Positions 44,031 through 55,214 of a stretch of 64,000 bases of DNA are shown in pieces. Source of the stretch: Tetrapyrgos nigripes (lineage: Eukaryota > Basidiomycota > Agaricomycetes > Agaricales > Campanellaceae); the NCBI GenBank assembly GCA_013368315.1, contig JAACJM010000015.1, positions 434,001 through 498,000 on the forward strand, read 5' to 3'. Made by a program: the position numbers and the translations under genes. Under the pieces are notes generated by a model. The model did no database searches, was not told the DNA's origin, and saw nothing but the letters and a program-made list of their open reading frames with translations. Position 1 is the stretch's first letter. Every line of letters starts with the position of its first letter.

Positions 44031-47000
44031 ATGTCCAATCAAGAAGAAAAGGATGCCATCGGTGCTCTCACTGGCTTTTCTCTCCAAAACATCCTTGGAG
44101 ACCTCTCCTTACCTGCTGGAGCCAATCTTTCCAACCATCTAGGGATTTCTGGCATCCCTTCTCTATCCTCGAGTCAGATTTACAGCGACAGGTGGGACGA
44201 TGCTGTCGGAGCAGATCAGGGAGAGGACTGGGAAGATGAAATAGACAAGGAGATGGAGGCGGAACGCGCGGCAAACACGGACGTGAAGGAGGAACAGCGT
44301 TCGCCAGCTGCGTTGAAGCAGAAGCAAAAGAGAGTGAAAGTTGTGAAACGGCTGGTAGAGAGGCCCAAGAGCGTGTATGAGCGGTTCCCTGCCTTTGAGA
44401 AGGACAAGATTTTGGATTTCAGTGAGCTGTTCAAGGGGTATACGGTCAGGAAGTCGAGGCTAGGGAAGAGGCCCTATACTCGTGCGTCGTTCGTGTTACT
44501 GTCTTCGGGCCATCCCAGCTAAATCATTTTCTGCAGTTGAACTGACATATCCGAGGAAGAGAGAAGTGCCCAAAGGATTCCTCGAGTCCGTCGCAGGAGA
44601 TGCTAAACGGCAAGTGGAAAGTCAACGGGTCGAGGAAGTCATGTCCTCTGGGAGCATAGAGGCAGACTTCCGTCTTGCGCTTGGGGTAGCTATCTCATTA
44701 GTCTCATTCTGAAAGTACGCTGAAATCATGCCAGGAACGCGAAAATATTTCGATGCCTCTTCATGACAGGTCGTTTGACCTGGTCTTGCTATCCAATTGG
44801 GAAGACCAAATAATATATGAACCGGAGACGGCAGGGAATGGACCTATACGACCCTCGTTAAAAGATAACAATCTCACTACCCCCGTCAACAAGGCTCTAG
44901 AATCAGGCACATGGACGCAGAGTATCATTTGGAGTTCAGATGCACCCTTCAAGGACTTCACTCAACTCGAATTCAATCATGAAGACGACGTTGTACCTGA
45001 GGAACGCACCAGTACGTGTTTCTATATCCTCGACATTCGTTTGCTAATGTTACGTTGCTCGTGAAGCTGAGCAATACAGGCCTCGCAAGCGTCTTAGGAC
45101 GGAACCCGTTCAAAAGGACAAGTTCAATCTCTCCAACGACCAGTTTTACGAGGTCTCGAAGGACGGCCGGCATCGTGTCCGTCAAACCTTTGGTCAACTC
45201 ACCGTCGAACACGCCTACCCTGCTCAAAAATTGCAATTACCATTTGTAAGGGATTGTCTCATCATTATCCGTCTCTATATATGCTGAAGTACTTCTCAGT
45301 ACAAAACTCGCCTTTCAAAACAAGAAGCCAGATCATTCCATCGTCCTGCTCTTCAGTTCCCCTCCAATATCGAGCTACGTTTCAGCAAAGTGCGTACCGC
45401 GAAGAAGAAGAAGGATAAGGCTGGTCGAAAGCTCGGGAAGGGTGGCAATGTTGGCGAAGGCTTGCACAGTACAAACGACCTCAGTTTACGGGACACAAGT
45501 AACTTTGTTTTATGGGAGTACTCGGTATGTCTCGGCGACTTTTTTTTACAGAATATTGACTGATTCTGGAATATACAGGAAGAACATCCGCCTATCATTC
45601 CCAACTTTGGTATGGGCAGTATATTGGTCAACTATTATCGTAAAAGAAATGAAAAAGATGAACATATACCCAAGGTAATTGGGACCGAGACACTAAAAAG
45701 CTGAGCCTTTAGCTAACGCTAACACTTGAGTAGTTTGATTTGGGCACTCCATTCGTTCTAGAGCCTCAGGATGAATCACCGTTCATGAAATTTGGTTACG
45801 TCGATCCTGGTCAAACGGTCCCTGCACTGTACAACAACCTTATTCGGGCGCCTCTCTTTCGGCAACAAGCCAAACACACCGATTTTCTGGTGGTCAGGTT
45901 GGTCGTTGACTTTGTCTAGTTCGTCGCTGAGACTAAAGGATATTACAGGAGCACAGTGAAAGGAGAAACCAAATATTATATTCGTGAAATAAAGAACCTT
46001 TTCGTCATTGGACAGACATATCCAGTAACTGAGGTTCCGGGTCCTCATTCCCGAAAAATAACCAACACAATCAAGCATCGACTGCAAATCATCGCGTTCA
46101 AGTTGCTGCGCAAGAGTCCTGGGGAACGTCTCAAAATTTCTAGGCTGATGAAATACTTCCCTGATCAGAACGAACTTCAGATGAGACAGAGATTGAAGGT
46201 AAGACCATGTTCCGTGATAGAACATTTCTCATGATCTTCTCAGGAATTCATGGAGTACCACAGACGTGGACCGCATCAAGGATTCTGGAGGCTGAAGGAG
46301 CACCTGACGATCCCTTCCGACGCGGAGATGCTCAAAATGGTCAACCCAGAGCAAGTCGTGTTAACTGAAAGTATGCAAGTAGGACAACGTCATCTCCAAG
46401 ACGCCGGATACAGCCAGACTGCGGATAGCATCGATGATGATGACCAGAATTTATCGATCGAGCAACAATTGGCACCGTGGATCACTACCAAGAACTTCCT
46501 TTTCGCGACCCAAGCCAAAGCCATGCTTCGACTCCATGGGGAAGGAGATCCGACAGGGCGAGGGGAGGCATTTAGTTTTATTCGTATTTCGATGAAGGAT
46601 ATTTTCGTCAAGGCTGGTGAAGATTATGAGCAGAAGCTAGGTAAGCCTGTGCCGCTTATCCTAAATCTTTCTGGTTTTCTTATTTTTCTTACAGCTGAGG
46701 CCGAGAATAGACCAAAATCAGCACACAGATACAACGTCGCTGAACAGCAGCTCATTTACAAGTCCGAAATTGAAAGGATTTGGAAGGCTCAGTTTGCTTC
46801 TCTTAGCCGGAAGGATGAACCAGCGCTAACAGCTGAAGACGAGAGAAGGGACAAGCAGCAACAGATGGCTATTGCAGCTCAGATGAAGCAACGGGAAGCC
46901 ACGCCTATGGACGGTTTCAGTCGTGCTTCTTCTGCTGACCCCGGGCGCGACCAGAGCGTAGATCCTGAGGGTCGACGTGTCTTGCGTATCAAGCGGCTCG

Positions 47001-47803
47001 TGAGTACTGCAGTCTGAATCATGAATCACCTGAGAATTGATCACTTTTTCTTCTTTCAGATCGATGGTGAATGGCAGACAGAAATCATCCGTGACCCCGC
47101 AGTCATTCGTGCCTATGTCAAGAACCGGCAAGCTATCGAGGAAGAAAACACCCTGACAGACAGTCTGGCACCAACTGGTGATGCCGACAAGGACAGACGT
47201 GCGAAGAAGAGGCAAGCCTGTCGCAATTTTCTGCTATATTTTACAAAGAGCTTACGTGTTTTACAGGATTGAAGAAGAATTGGCCAGGATGATAAAGAAC
47301 CAGGAACGTCGTCTACACCGCAAGAACGCCAAGATTGCGAAGGAGGGCGGAACACCATTGCAATTGAGTCGACCTATGAAATCCGATACGACCGTAAGTC
47401 TCCGAGGAAAACATGTCTGTATATCTCTCCTGATGATCCTTTTGCAGAGACGTTGTGGCCACTGTGGACAAATGGGTCATATGAGTGCGTTCTTGTCTTT
47501 TACCCATGTAGTTTACATCCTTACGATTCCACAGAAACCAACCGGAAATGTCCTCGTTGGGCCGAGTTCAACGGTGGTGCACCCCCCTCTGGATCTGGAC
47601 CAGCTACCAGTCCTACACAGCCCACTACTGCGGGCAATTTCGGTTTCCCGACTACTGCTTCAACTTCGTTTGGATTCCCGACGGCTGTTTCGTCACCACT
47701 AGCAACTAGTCCACCTATAACGAGTGGTGGTGACTATGAAACTCCAGTGGCTTCGACATCCACGGCGCCAAAGATCAAACTGACGTTGGGCAAGAAGTCG
47801 TAG
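44031..47803 (+). CDS. TAF1: Transcription initiation factor TFIID subunit TAF1
   Basis: Largest TFIID subunit; it scaffolds TBP and contacts core promoters. Fourteen exons join in frame to TAG 47801-47803. The N-terminal TBP-binding region has ALTGFSLQNILGDLSLPAG and an acidic stretch. Next comes RLGKRPYT and the central DUF3591 domain, readable as MPLHDRSFDLVLLSNWEDQI, SIIWSSDAPFKDFTQLEFNH, LPFYKTRLSKQEARSFHRPA, EEHPPIIPNFGMGSILVNYY, RKITNTIKHRLQIIAFKLLR and FRQQAKHTDFLVV. The C-terminal zinc knuckle RRCGHCGQMGHMKTNRKCPR (C-x2-C-x4-H-x5-C) is assembled across an intron. No bromodomains follow, as in other fungi. The intron 47212-47266 has a GC donor (AG|GCAAGC). This large gene shows no homopolymer frame break. 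Confidence 0.95.
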
Positions 47804-48045
47804 TAGCGTACGCTGCGCGCTTTTACTTTTGCAGTCATTCAGACGGATCCATGACAAGATAGTGTAGCATTTACTCCTTTTGTATCATAGATTGTTAGTA
47901 GTACGTCCTTGCAGCTAATACAGGTTAATACTCGCCATGCAGCGATTACGATGCTGAAAAACAAAGTGGGACATCTTGGTGCTCAAAATAAGAAAAAAGA
48001 GATGGTAATGTACAAAAGACTTAAACTACAAAATGAGATATTGAG

Positions 48046-49139
48046 TTAATCCTGGACGTCTGCTAGCTCTCCACAAACCCATACGATAATCCTCTGTATC
48101 GCGTCCGTCACCTCCTCCGTGCTGAGTGGTCTTCCTACTGGCGGGATATGCAGAAAGAGGACCTGAGTCGTTCCCTTCTCGTACGGTTTCCTGTTCCTCT
48201 TGGATTCGGCCAACGAACAGTAGTAGACAAAATCACCGAGATGATGTCCTGCATCCATTGAGCTATATATTTGCTGAAATTGTTCCAGTCAGTCATCTTG
48301 TTTCGACCTCGGTCATCCTTACATACCTGAATACCAGACTGCTTCAGATCGTGAATAAGTCGTCCTATATCAATATCCGTGTAGATATCTGCGAGCTCTT
48401 AGACGGAGACGAAGGAGGAAGCATAAAACTCGCTAACCTTCCGAAAACTTTTCATATCCAACTCCAAATCCTCGATTTGGCCTTGCAGTGAACGTATCCC
48501 CTGCACCAGCAGTCTCTACCATATCAAACCCGAGCTGACCGACCCCAACCTGGAATGACTCTCCAATTGATACATCCGGCTCTGGTCTCCCGAGGAATTC
48601 CGGTTCGGGAGCACGGACTGTAGGCGCCAGTTTACCATGCGCATCCTTCATATAGTATGCCAACTTGTGCCCCATCCTTTCCATCCTCAATGGTCCCCGC
48701 CCAGCAGCACCGATATGGAATATAAAGTCATAGCCCTTGTTCGGGGGAACAGGAAAGAATTCGTCCTGCTGGACGGAACTTGGAAGTTGGGGAGGCCTTA
48801 GATGTAACCTCGGGATCAACTCGAGAACCGCATCGTAATCCATTGGAATTTTGAGTGAGGATATCTTGATCAACCTCTCTTGTGTTGGCCCTGATCCTTG
48901 ATTCTGGCCATTGGGTGCGGTGGCTTGAGCGTCGGGGAGTACTGGTTCAGGATCAAGGGTAGCAACGACATTGTGAAGAGGCGCGACTGCTAGCCATGAA
49001 GGATGTTCTTCCTCCGGAGTCTAGAAATAGTACTTTTACATCAGTCAGTTTTCAACAGTCGTATAAGATGTAAAGGACGTACTCCTTCGAACCCTGTTAG
49101 GAGAACGTTGAAGGCGGTATCCTGTTCTATAGGCGCCAT
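48046..49139 (-). CDS. Pyroglutamyl-peptidase I-like protein lacking catalytic Cys
   Basis: Peptidase C15 family fold, which normally removes N-terminal pyroglutamate. Four exons from ATG 49137-49139. The N-terminal motif VLLTGFEG is split from PEEEHPSWLAVAPLHNVVAT. A long insert leads to YDFIFHIGAAGRGPLRMERM, whose Glu aligns with the catalytic Glu. Then come GFGVGYEKFSEG, DIDIGRLIHDLKQSGIQ and the nucleophile segment IYSSMDAGHHLGDFVYYCSL. In human PGPEP1 this segment is DAGRYLCDFTYY with Cys as the nucleophile; here the residue is Gly (GGT at 48235-48237). The His partner survives in VLFLHIPPVGRPLST. It is either an inactive paralogue, a single-base sequence error (TGT to GGT), or uses the Cys six residues later, which seems unlikely. 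Stop at 48046. Confidence 0.8.
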
Positions 49140-49486
49140 TGAGGACCCGTGAACGGAAGCGTGGTCGTGACAAGAAGAGTCACAATAAGCTTTTGCCTGT
49201 GTGTACCGGGAAGGAGTAGATCATGGATAGGCATTCATTTCCAATTTTGGGCGGTCCTTCTGTGAGGCTGCTCCAAAGCCTCAAGTCAAATCCCGGTCCT
49301 GGTCTCAGTTCATTGGATAGGATAAACATAAGAAGATACAAAGACGGGTACTTAGAAATACTATAGAATATCTAATAGGATGGTAATACGCTAAGTACCG
49401 TACAGGACAAAAATAAGTAAATAACAACAGTTCTTGAAAGTCGAAAGAAGGCAGCATATGATACAGTTTAACATCTCGTATTATCT
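49140..49486. other. Spacer upstream of the peptidase gene
   Basis: Same-strand spacer of 347 bp holding the PacC 3' UTR and the peptidase promoter. Nothing else supported. Confidence 0.45.
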
Positions 49487-51919
49487 TCATGCAGCACTCA
49501 TCTCCACGTCTCTAGAAGCGACCAAAGGACTTCTGACCGGCTTTTCGTCCACATCCATCGCCGAAGGTCCATCAACCTTGAGGTTCTTGATCCCAGCACT
49601 CGGTTCATACTTAAATTTCTTCCTGAAGTCCTCGTTGATCGCCAGTAAGAGATCTTTGATCAGCTCGGCATGCTTCGTCCTCTCTTCAAGCGGAATATTC
49701 CTCTTCTCGACGACGTCAAAGAACTTGCGTGGTGCGGGAAGAGGTGAAGGTACAGGAGAAGACGCCAACTCGACCTTTTCAACCTCATTGGCAAGCTCAT
49801 CAGATTCACCCGTCCTAGTGGAAGACGAAATGGACGAGATGGACGCAATAGAGCGTAGGCTGGGAAGAGTTGTAGGTTGGACCGACGGTGAGGAAGTCAA
49901 AGAGTGGTCTGGGCTGACGGTAGCCGAGGATGCAGGAGTAGCGCTGCTTTCGCGAGATGGAGGAGATTCCGGCTGCGCCGATGACGAGCGATACATTGCG
50001 CTAAGAGGAGGAAGTTTGTACTGCGCGTCTCCAGACGTAAGTAGGGGATATAATGAACTCGAGGCTGAGGTCGACTCCAAGATCGAAGGGAGAGGGCTGA
50101 GAGACTTCTTGGGGGTTTCTGAAGACGCGGAGAGCTTCGCAGGCGTGCCACGCTCCGATGACTCGATAGGAATACTTTTGAGAGGGACGATGGGACGCAT
50201 GTCTTTGCCCATGTAGTCCTGAGGCATGAGCCCAACAACTGGTCCAGGACCTCTCGGTGCACGAAGATAATCAAAGGCTGCAGCGGTATCGCCGGGTTCA
50301 TGCTCATCGGCATAGTCATAGGAATATGAGGCGGAGTCGAGTTGATAGGCGTAGATACTGTGGAGTGAGGAGAGCCAGAAGAAGCGTCGAGGGGAGGAGT
50401 CGACTGATGGTAGTTGTGATGAGAATATTGAGATGCCATGGATGGTGGCTGGTTGTATTTGGATGATATCGAAGATCGACGAGCGTACTCAGGGTGGTGA
50501 GACATAGGAGAGTGGTCACTGACGGAGGGGTACATTGAGCTGGAATAACCTGAATGAGAATGCCTGGAGTAGTTGCCGCCAGAAGGCGGCGACGTGTAGC
50601 TGCCGGGGGAAGGTCCACCGTAGGCAGCAAAATGGTCAGCAGAAGGCATGCCTGGCATACCACCAAGACCCATCTGAGTCAAAGTGGCTGCATCAAAATA
50701 CGCGTCAGGTGAAAACGAGCTCATGCTCTGACTGTGACCATGACTGTGGCTGTGGCTGGGAGGCCGCATTGTGCTTGATACGTCGCGACCAAGTGTAAGC
50801 AAAAATTCATTCACGGCGGCTAGTTCCTCCGGGGTCCGAATGTCCAGTGAGACGGAACGAGGATTGAACTGAGTCTGCCCGCCAGCAGGTACAGAATTAG
50901 AATAGAGGTAATTGAGACGTTCGGCCATCCCTAAAAATCTCAATGTCAACTGATGGAACCAGAGACAGATAGCAAGATCACTGACTAGAATCGTAGGCCG
51001 GATTGACTCGACGCTTCTTCATGTCTGTGAAGAAATCGTCGACGCTGTAATCGTCATGCGAACGTTTGGAGCCTGCTGAGACAGGCTCTGAATGAAGAAC
51101 CTCCCATGCAGGAACGTTTTGCATGTATAGGTCATCGGAACGATGATGGGAGCGAGAATGAGGGTGGTGGTGGTGAGGAGGTGCAGGGACCAGCTCTGGA
51201 GATGGGGTAGGTAAAAGTCCAAAATGAGAGCCTGTGAGAAGAACGTCAGACATTAGTCTGCAGTTGATAAGGAGAACGGTTTACCATCTGAAGAAGAAGA
51301 GGAGTGTGATTGGGAACGAGGTACTGGAACCCGGAGATTTGAAGCCGAAGGAGAGGTCTTGGAGCGAGCAGCATCGCCTTTGGTGGGTTCTCCGCGGACG
51401 CGAGTAGAGTAGGCAGGGTCTGCAACCGTGATAGCTTTGGAATGCTTGTGCTGAGCATGGTGTTCTTCGGTGTGGATTTTCTCGTGCTTCTTGAGATCCT
51501 GTGGTCGCTTGAAGGTCTTTTTGCAGATCTATGAATAGAGTGAGAAAAGGAACGGCCACGGACTGGCTTGGCGTATGTACCTCGCAGATATGGGGCTTCA
51601 ATGGAGTATGCACTGCGACGGAGGTTAGGAACCGATGAAAATAGAGAAGGACGAAAGGCATACCCCTGAGGTGTGATGTGATGTGGTCGCGTTTTGCGCA
51701 AGTAGTACCACAATCCTTCCACTTGCAAGTGAGACAAAGGTTGTTTGTGCTCTTGCGGCCGATGTGGTCATTGCAGAGATGGTTGTAAAGGGCCTCTGGG
51801 TCCGGGAAGGCGAGAGAGCAGTCCTGCCAGAGACACTTGTGGGAGTCTGACTGGCTGTTTGGAGTGACTGGGGAGTGCTCGTCGGGATATGGAGGAGAGG
51901 GCGGAAGAGTTTGGGACAT
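49487..51919 (-). CDS. RIM101: pH-response transcription factor PacC/Rim101
   Basis: C2H2 zinc-finger regulator of ambient-pH genes, activated by proteolysis. ATG 51917-51919 opens [20 protein letters not shown]. Three fingers follow: [41 protein letters not shown] with RVH, and [19 protein letters not shown], with introns inside the second and third. Next is a His/Ser/Pro-rich region with [20 protein letters not shown] and KKRRVNP, then [12 protein letters not shown]. One base is missing in the C-run at 50294-50296: after [11 protein letters not shown] the frame should continue as [20 protein letters not shown] and reach [18 protein letters not shown]. The C-terminal region, with [20 protein letters not shown], ends at 49487. 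Without the missing base the protein would lose this region, so a consensus error is likely. Confidence 0.9.
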
Positions 51920-52186
51920 TGCGGGTGGCTAACAGAACCAGGAAATTCGGGCACTTTACTTAAGCTTGAGCAGCGCCAAGACGACGCTGGGCACTCAGGA
52001 TCTTCCTTGATTAGTCATCACCCAGAACGGATACACATGACGTGAAAGGCTCTTGGCACTCTTGGCGAGCTTGGCAGTCCAAGCAAAGCGGATACGGCCG
52101 GAGATCCGGGGACCATTAGTCGCGTTCTCTTGGCGAAATAGTACGATCACTACGTATACAAAGTCAAATGCCTCCAATGCTCTACT

Positions 52187-52935
52187 TTACAGTGTCTGTT
52201 CTTCAGTGTCTTCATTCACTCGCAAAACCTTCATAGATATCTCAGGCATTCCGGCCGGTGAGTGAGAAAGAACTTGAAACGTACCTTTATCCACTCTCTG
52301 TAATTGAAATTACCTTGCCGGTCTGTAAACGGTCCTTTCAAGAACCTGTCGATCTGCAACGATCCTCAGTCCAAGTCCCAACCAGACGTCATCAACTCAC
52401 CTCTCGGTCGTCCATTCTATCTGCCGTCTCTCTCAACCATTTCCTCATATCCTCAACCTTCACCATCCCACTGTCACTCTCGTCAAAACTCTCAAACGCC
52501 TCAATCAACTCTGGCTCCGTGTCAAACTCAAACAGCCGTTCACTCATCATCGTCAGAAACATCGTAAAGTTGATTCCTCTACCAGGCCCTGTCCCAACAT
52601 CTTCAGAAGGCGATTTCGAATGCCCACCTGGCCTCGAGCTCAGCAAGTCGTCCAGCATTGTTCGAGAGGGCGTTATCCCTGGTTTCAAACCAGTCAGCAT
52701 AAACAAAGACGGTCTCGCTTCACATACCAAGACTGGCGAAAATTTCCTTCAAGTCACTCTCGTTTACCCATCCATCCTTGTCATGATCAATCAGCTGGAA
52801 GGCCTCCTTGAACTGCTGTATCTGTGCTGGTTCGAAATGTGAAAACACCCCTGATGGTTCACGCCTCGCTCTTGACTTTTGCGCCTTTGTCATTTTGGCG
52901 CCATCGGCAGAAAGATAGTTGGGGTAGCGAGACAT
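52187..52935 (-). CDS. Myosin regulatory light chain (EF-hand)
   Basis: Calmodulin-superfamily light chain of type II myosin, acting in cytokinesis. Start uncertain: ATG at 52933-52935 chosen; 52971 and 52893 are in-frame alternatives. The RLC hallmark RARREPSGVFSHFEPAQIQQ leads into EF-hand 1, FKEAFQLIDHDKDGWVNESD (loop D-x-D-x-D-G present). It continues across an intron with ITPSRTMLDDLLSSRPGG. EF-hand-like regions follow: INFTMFLTMMSERLFEFDTE and FDESDSGMVKVEDMRKWL. The last exons read IDRFLKGPFTDRQGNFNYRE and VLRVNEDTEEQTL to TAA 52187-52189. Only the first EF-hand keeps a full set of ligands, as usual for regulatory light chains. The serine in REPSGVF is the likely phosphorylation region. 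Confidence 0.87.
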
Positions 52936-53793
52936 CTCTTCGTCGTAGTTGTAGCAAAATAGAGGGGCCAAGGATAATAGACTACCTTCAGAACCACAGC
53001 TGTCTCGAAATGGTCGTCGACGTCGTTACTGAACGGCGCATAACACGTGATTCTCCGAACACGCGAATTGCCGTTCCATACTTAGCCGTGTTGATCAACT
53101 ATTTTCCGAACCGGTTTCCGGCGGGAGTCGCGGTACGTTTTGCCAAGCCTTTCGTGCCGCGGGTAGTCTTCCTCGGCATGGTTCAGCCTTCTGAATGAAA
53201 GGAACACTGAATAGAAGGTATACGCAGGCTGAGGTTGCATACGTCTTGTATAGATTCAGACGTCGTACCCTCGCACCTCAGATCCTCAGACACTCCAAGC
53301 CTTTGAGATCTGGAAGTACCCGAGACTGCACACAAATGCTGTACATGAAGTTACGAGTAGCTGTACATGCCTTCTCTTGATTCTCTTGTCCAGATTGGCA
53401 AATCAATTGTGTATCAGATTCATAAAAACATGTGCCTCGCCAAGAGAAAGACTTGACTTGTGGGTTCACTGTTGTACCGCGCCACATTTTTTGCATACTC
53501 AAAGTCACTACCCGTGGAAGCGTCGTTGCTCTGTTGGACACACTAGTAACCTTTACGGGACTCTTCGACGCGTAAATACGCAGGAAAAATTTTCCATACT
53601 ATACACAGACAGTTCTCGATTATCCCGGCAGCATGAGCTAGCGTACCGATTAACACGCCAAGGATACCCATGTTTTGGGGAGAGGCTCCGAGAGGGCTTG
53701 GAGTCCTCATTACCTATGCTGTAGAAGAATGAGTACATACACAATTAAGCCTAGAATGTTGAAAGATCAAACTCTACGAACAAGATTTCAGGG
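52936..53793. other. Intergenic, light chain to dehydrogenase
   Basis: About 860 bp between two minus-strand genes with only short unsupported ORFs on both strands. I see no repeat or RNA gene. It should hold the light-chain promoter and the dehydrogenase 3' UTR. Confidence 0.45.
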
Positions 53794-54821
53794 TCAATTT
53801 CTTCTGGAATACAGTCTCCACAGGTACCAAAGAGCCCATGTCCTTGGTATCCATTTGAAGACTGAGAACAAGGTCGAATTACCGCCAACAGCCAAATGGA
53901 GTGGAGGATTATGGCTTAGCGCTTTTCCAACAACCACCTCGGCAAAGGTCTCGGCGGACGTGGTTCGGACAGTTTGTGAGGCATGCATTCGCTGGAGGAT
54001 ATTTGGCAAATAAGCTTTGTAGAGGGAATCCTCAGGGAGACTGAAGCTGGCTTCGGAATTCTTGGAGATGTTGGAGCGAATAGAACCAGGAGCAACGTTC
54101 ATGACTTTGATGTTGAAGGGTTTACATTCCATGCTAAGTACCTCACTGATGATGTGAACAGATGACTTGGTGGCCGAGTAGAGCCCGTTCCAAGGTGTTG
54201 GTCTGTGGAATAAAATGAATAAGCATCAAGCAGTTCGCTGTCTGGGCGAAGATACAAATCAATGAAAAAACGCACGTATCACCAGCAATGGAACCTATGT
54301 TAATGATGAGCCCTCCTTTCGGGTAGCCATGTGGGGAATGACTGTTCTGGCGACACGCAACACGGAAAATGTATTCGTATCGAACGCATCTTTCACTTGG
54401 TCCAAGGTCTGGTCAACAATAGGCCCTGGTTGTATGTAATGATATTGAGCTTCATGAACCCGGACCCATCTTCCAGTACACTTGGCAAAGTTGGCACGTA
54501 CCAATAGCAATCTTTCCAGCGTTGTTGACGACGATATCAATTTTTCCTTCTTTTTGGACAATTCCGTCGATAACTTGCTTCACGTCCTCGTCACTGAGGA
54601 CATTCAAACGCATCTTTTCGATTCCCGAAGAGAGTCCCTCCATCTTGTCGGGAGACCGAGCCGTCGCATAGACTTTGCATCCTCGTGCAGCGAATTCTTC
54701 GCACCTGTATGAATTCGTATTGAGACAAGATTACTGAGAAAGACAGGACAAGTACTTGCAGGGCAGAGCCTATGCCCCCGATGGAGCAACCAGTAATGAG
54801 TACAATGGGGGCCCGGGCCAT
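53794..54821 (-). CDS. Short-chain dehydrogenase/reductase (Ayr1-like)
   Basis: NAD(P)-dependent SDR oxidoreductase, closest in wording to the Ayr1 group (acyl-dihydroxyacetone-phosphate reductase and relatives). ATG 54819-54821. The cofactor loop is LITGCSIGGIGSAL, with VVNNAGKIAIG later. The catalytic YxxxK is in WNGLYSATKSSVHIISE. MNVAPGSIRSNI is typical of the family. A hydrophobic C-terminal end (FKWIPRTWALWYLWRLYSRR) suggests membrane association. One base is missing at 54318-54320: homology switches from VIPHMATRK to GGLIINIGSIAGD in the next frame. The joint between exon 1 (ending at 54756) and the segment EEFAARGCKVYATARS is also off by one, hinting at a second slip or unusual splicing. 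Confidence 0.82.
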
Positions 54822-55214
54822 GTTGGTCGGGATCGAAAGCGGTGTGGGTTACGTATTTAGTCACCGGAAGCGACCAAGTCGCTCATCAACAAAAACTAAA
54901 TTCGAATTTTGCAATGCGTCGATCTTCCCGATTGCCTCCTTCTTTCGAAGACTATGCTTTCGAAGACGCCTTCGACAACTGGTACAACAAGAAGAAAAAC
55001 AAGGGAAACAACAATGAATGAAAAGTTGTTTGACTGCGGAGAACAATAAGTTCTGATGAGAAAGTTGGAATAGGCTTCAAGCGAGCGGCCGAGCCACCTT
55101 TTTTTGGCGCTCCTCTTTCCACTCCACGACTTATATACTGACCAAGTCACTAACCTTCCTCTCTTTTCACCCTTTAACGACCCCCCATACTATCCTTGCT
55201 AATATCTTCTTGCT
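54822..55214. promoter_or_regulatory. Divergent promoter SDR / PLC-like
   Basis: 393 bp between starts. A T/C-rich stretch at about 55150-55200 just before the PLC-like start resembles fungal pyrimidine-rich core promoters. No specific site named. Confidence 0.35.

Noticed and set aside
53278..53541. Minus-strand ORF of 87 codons in the light chain-SDR spacer
   Set aside because: Composition and wording match no family, and overlapping ORFs on the other strand are equally long, as expected by chance.
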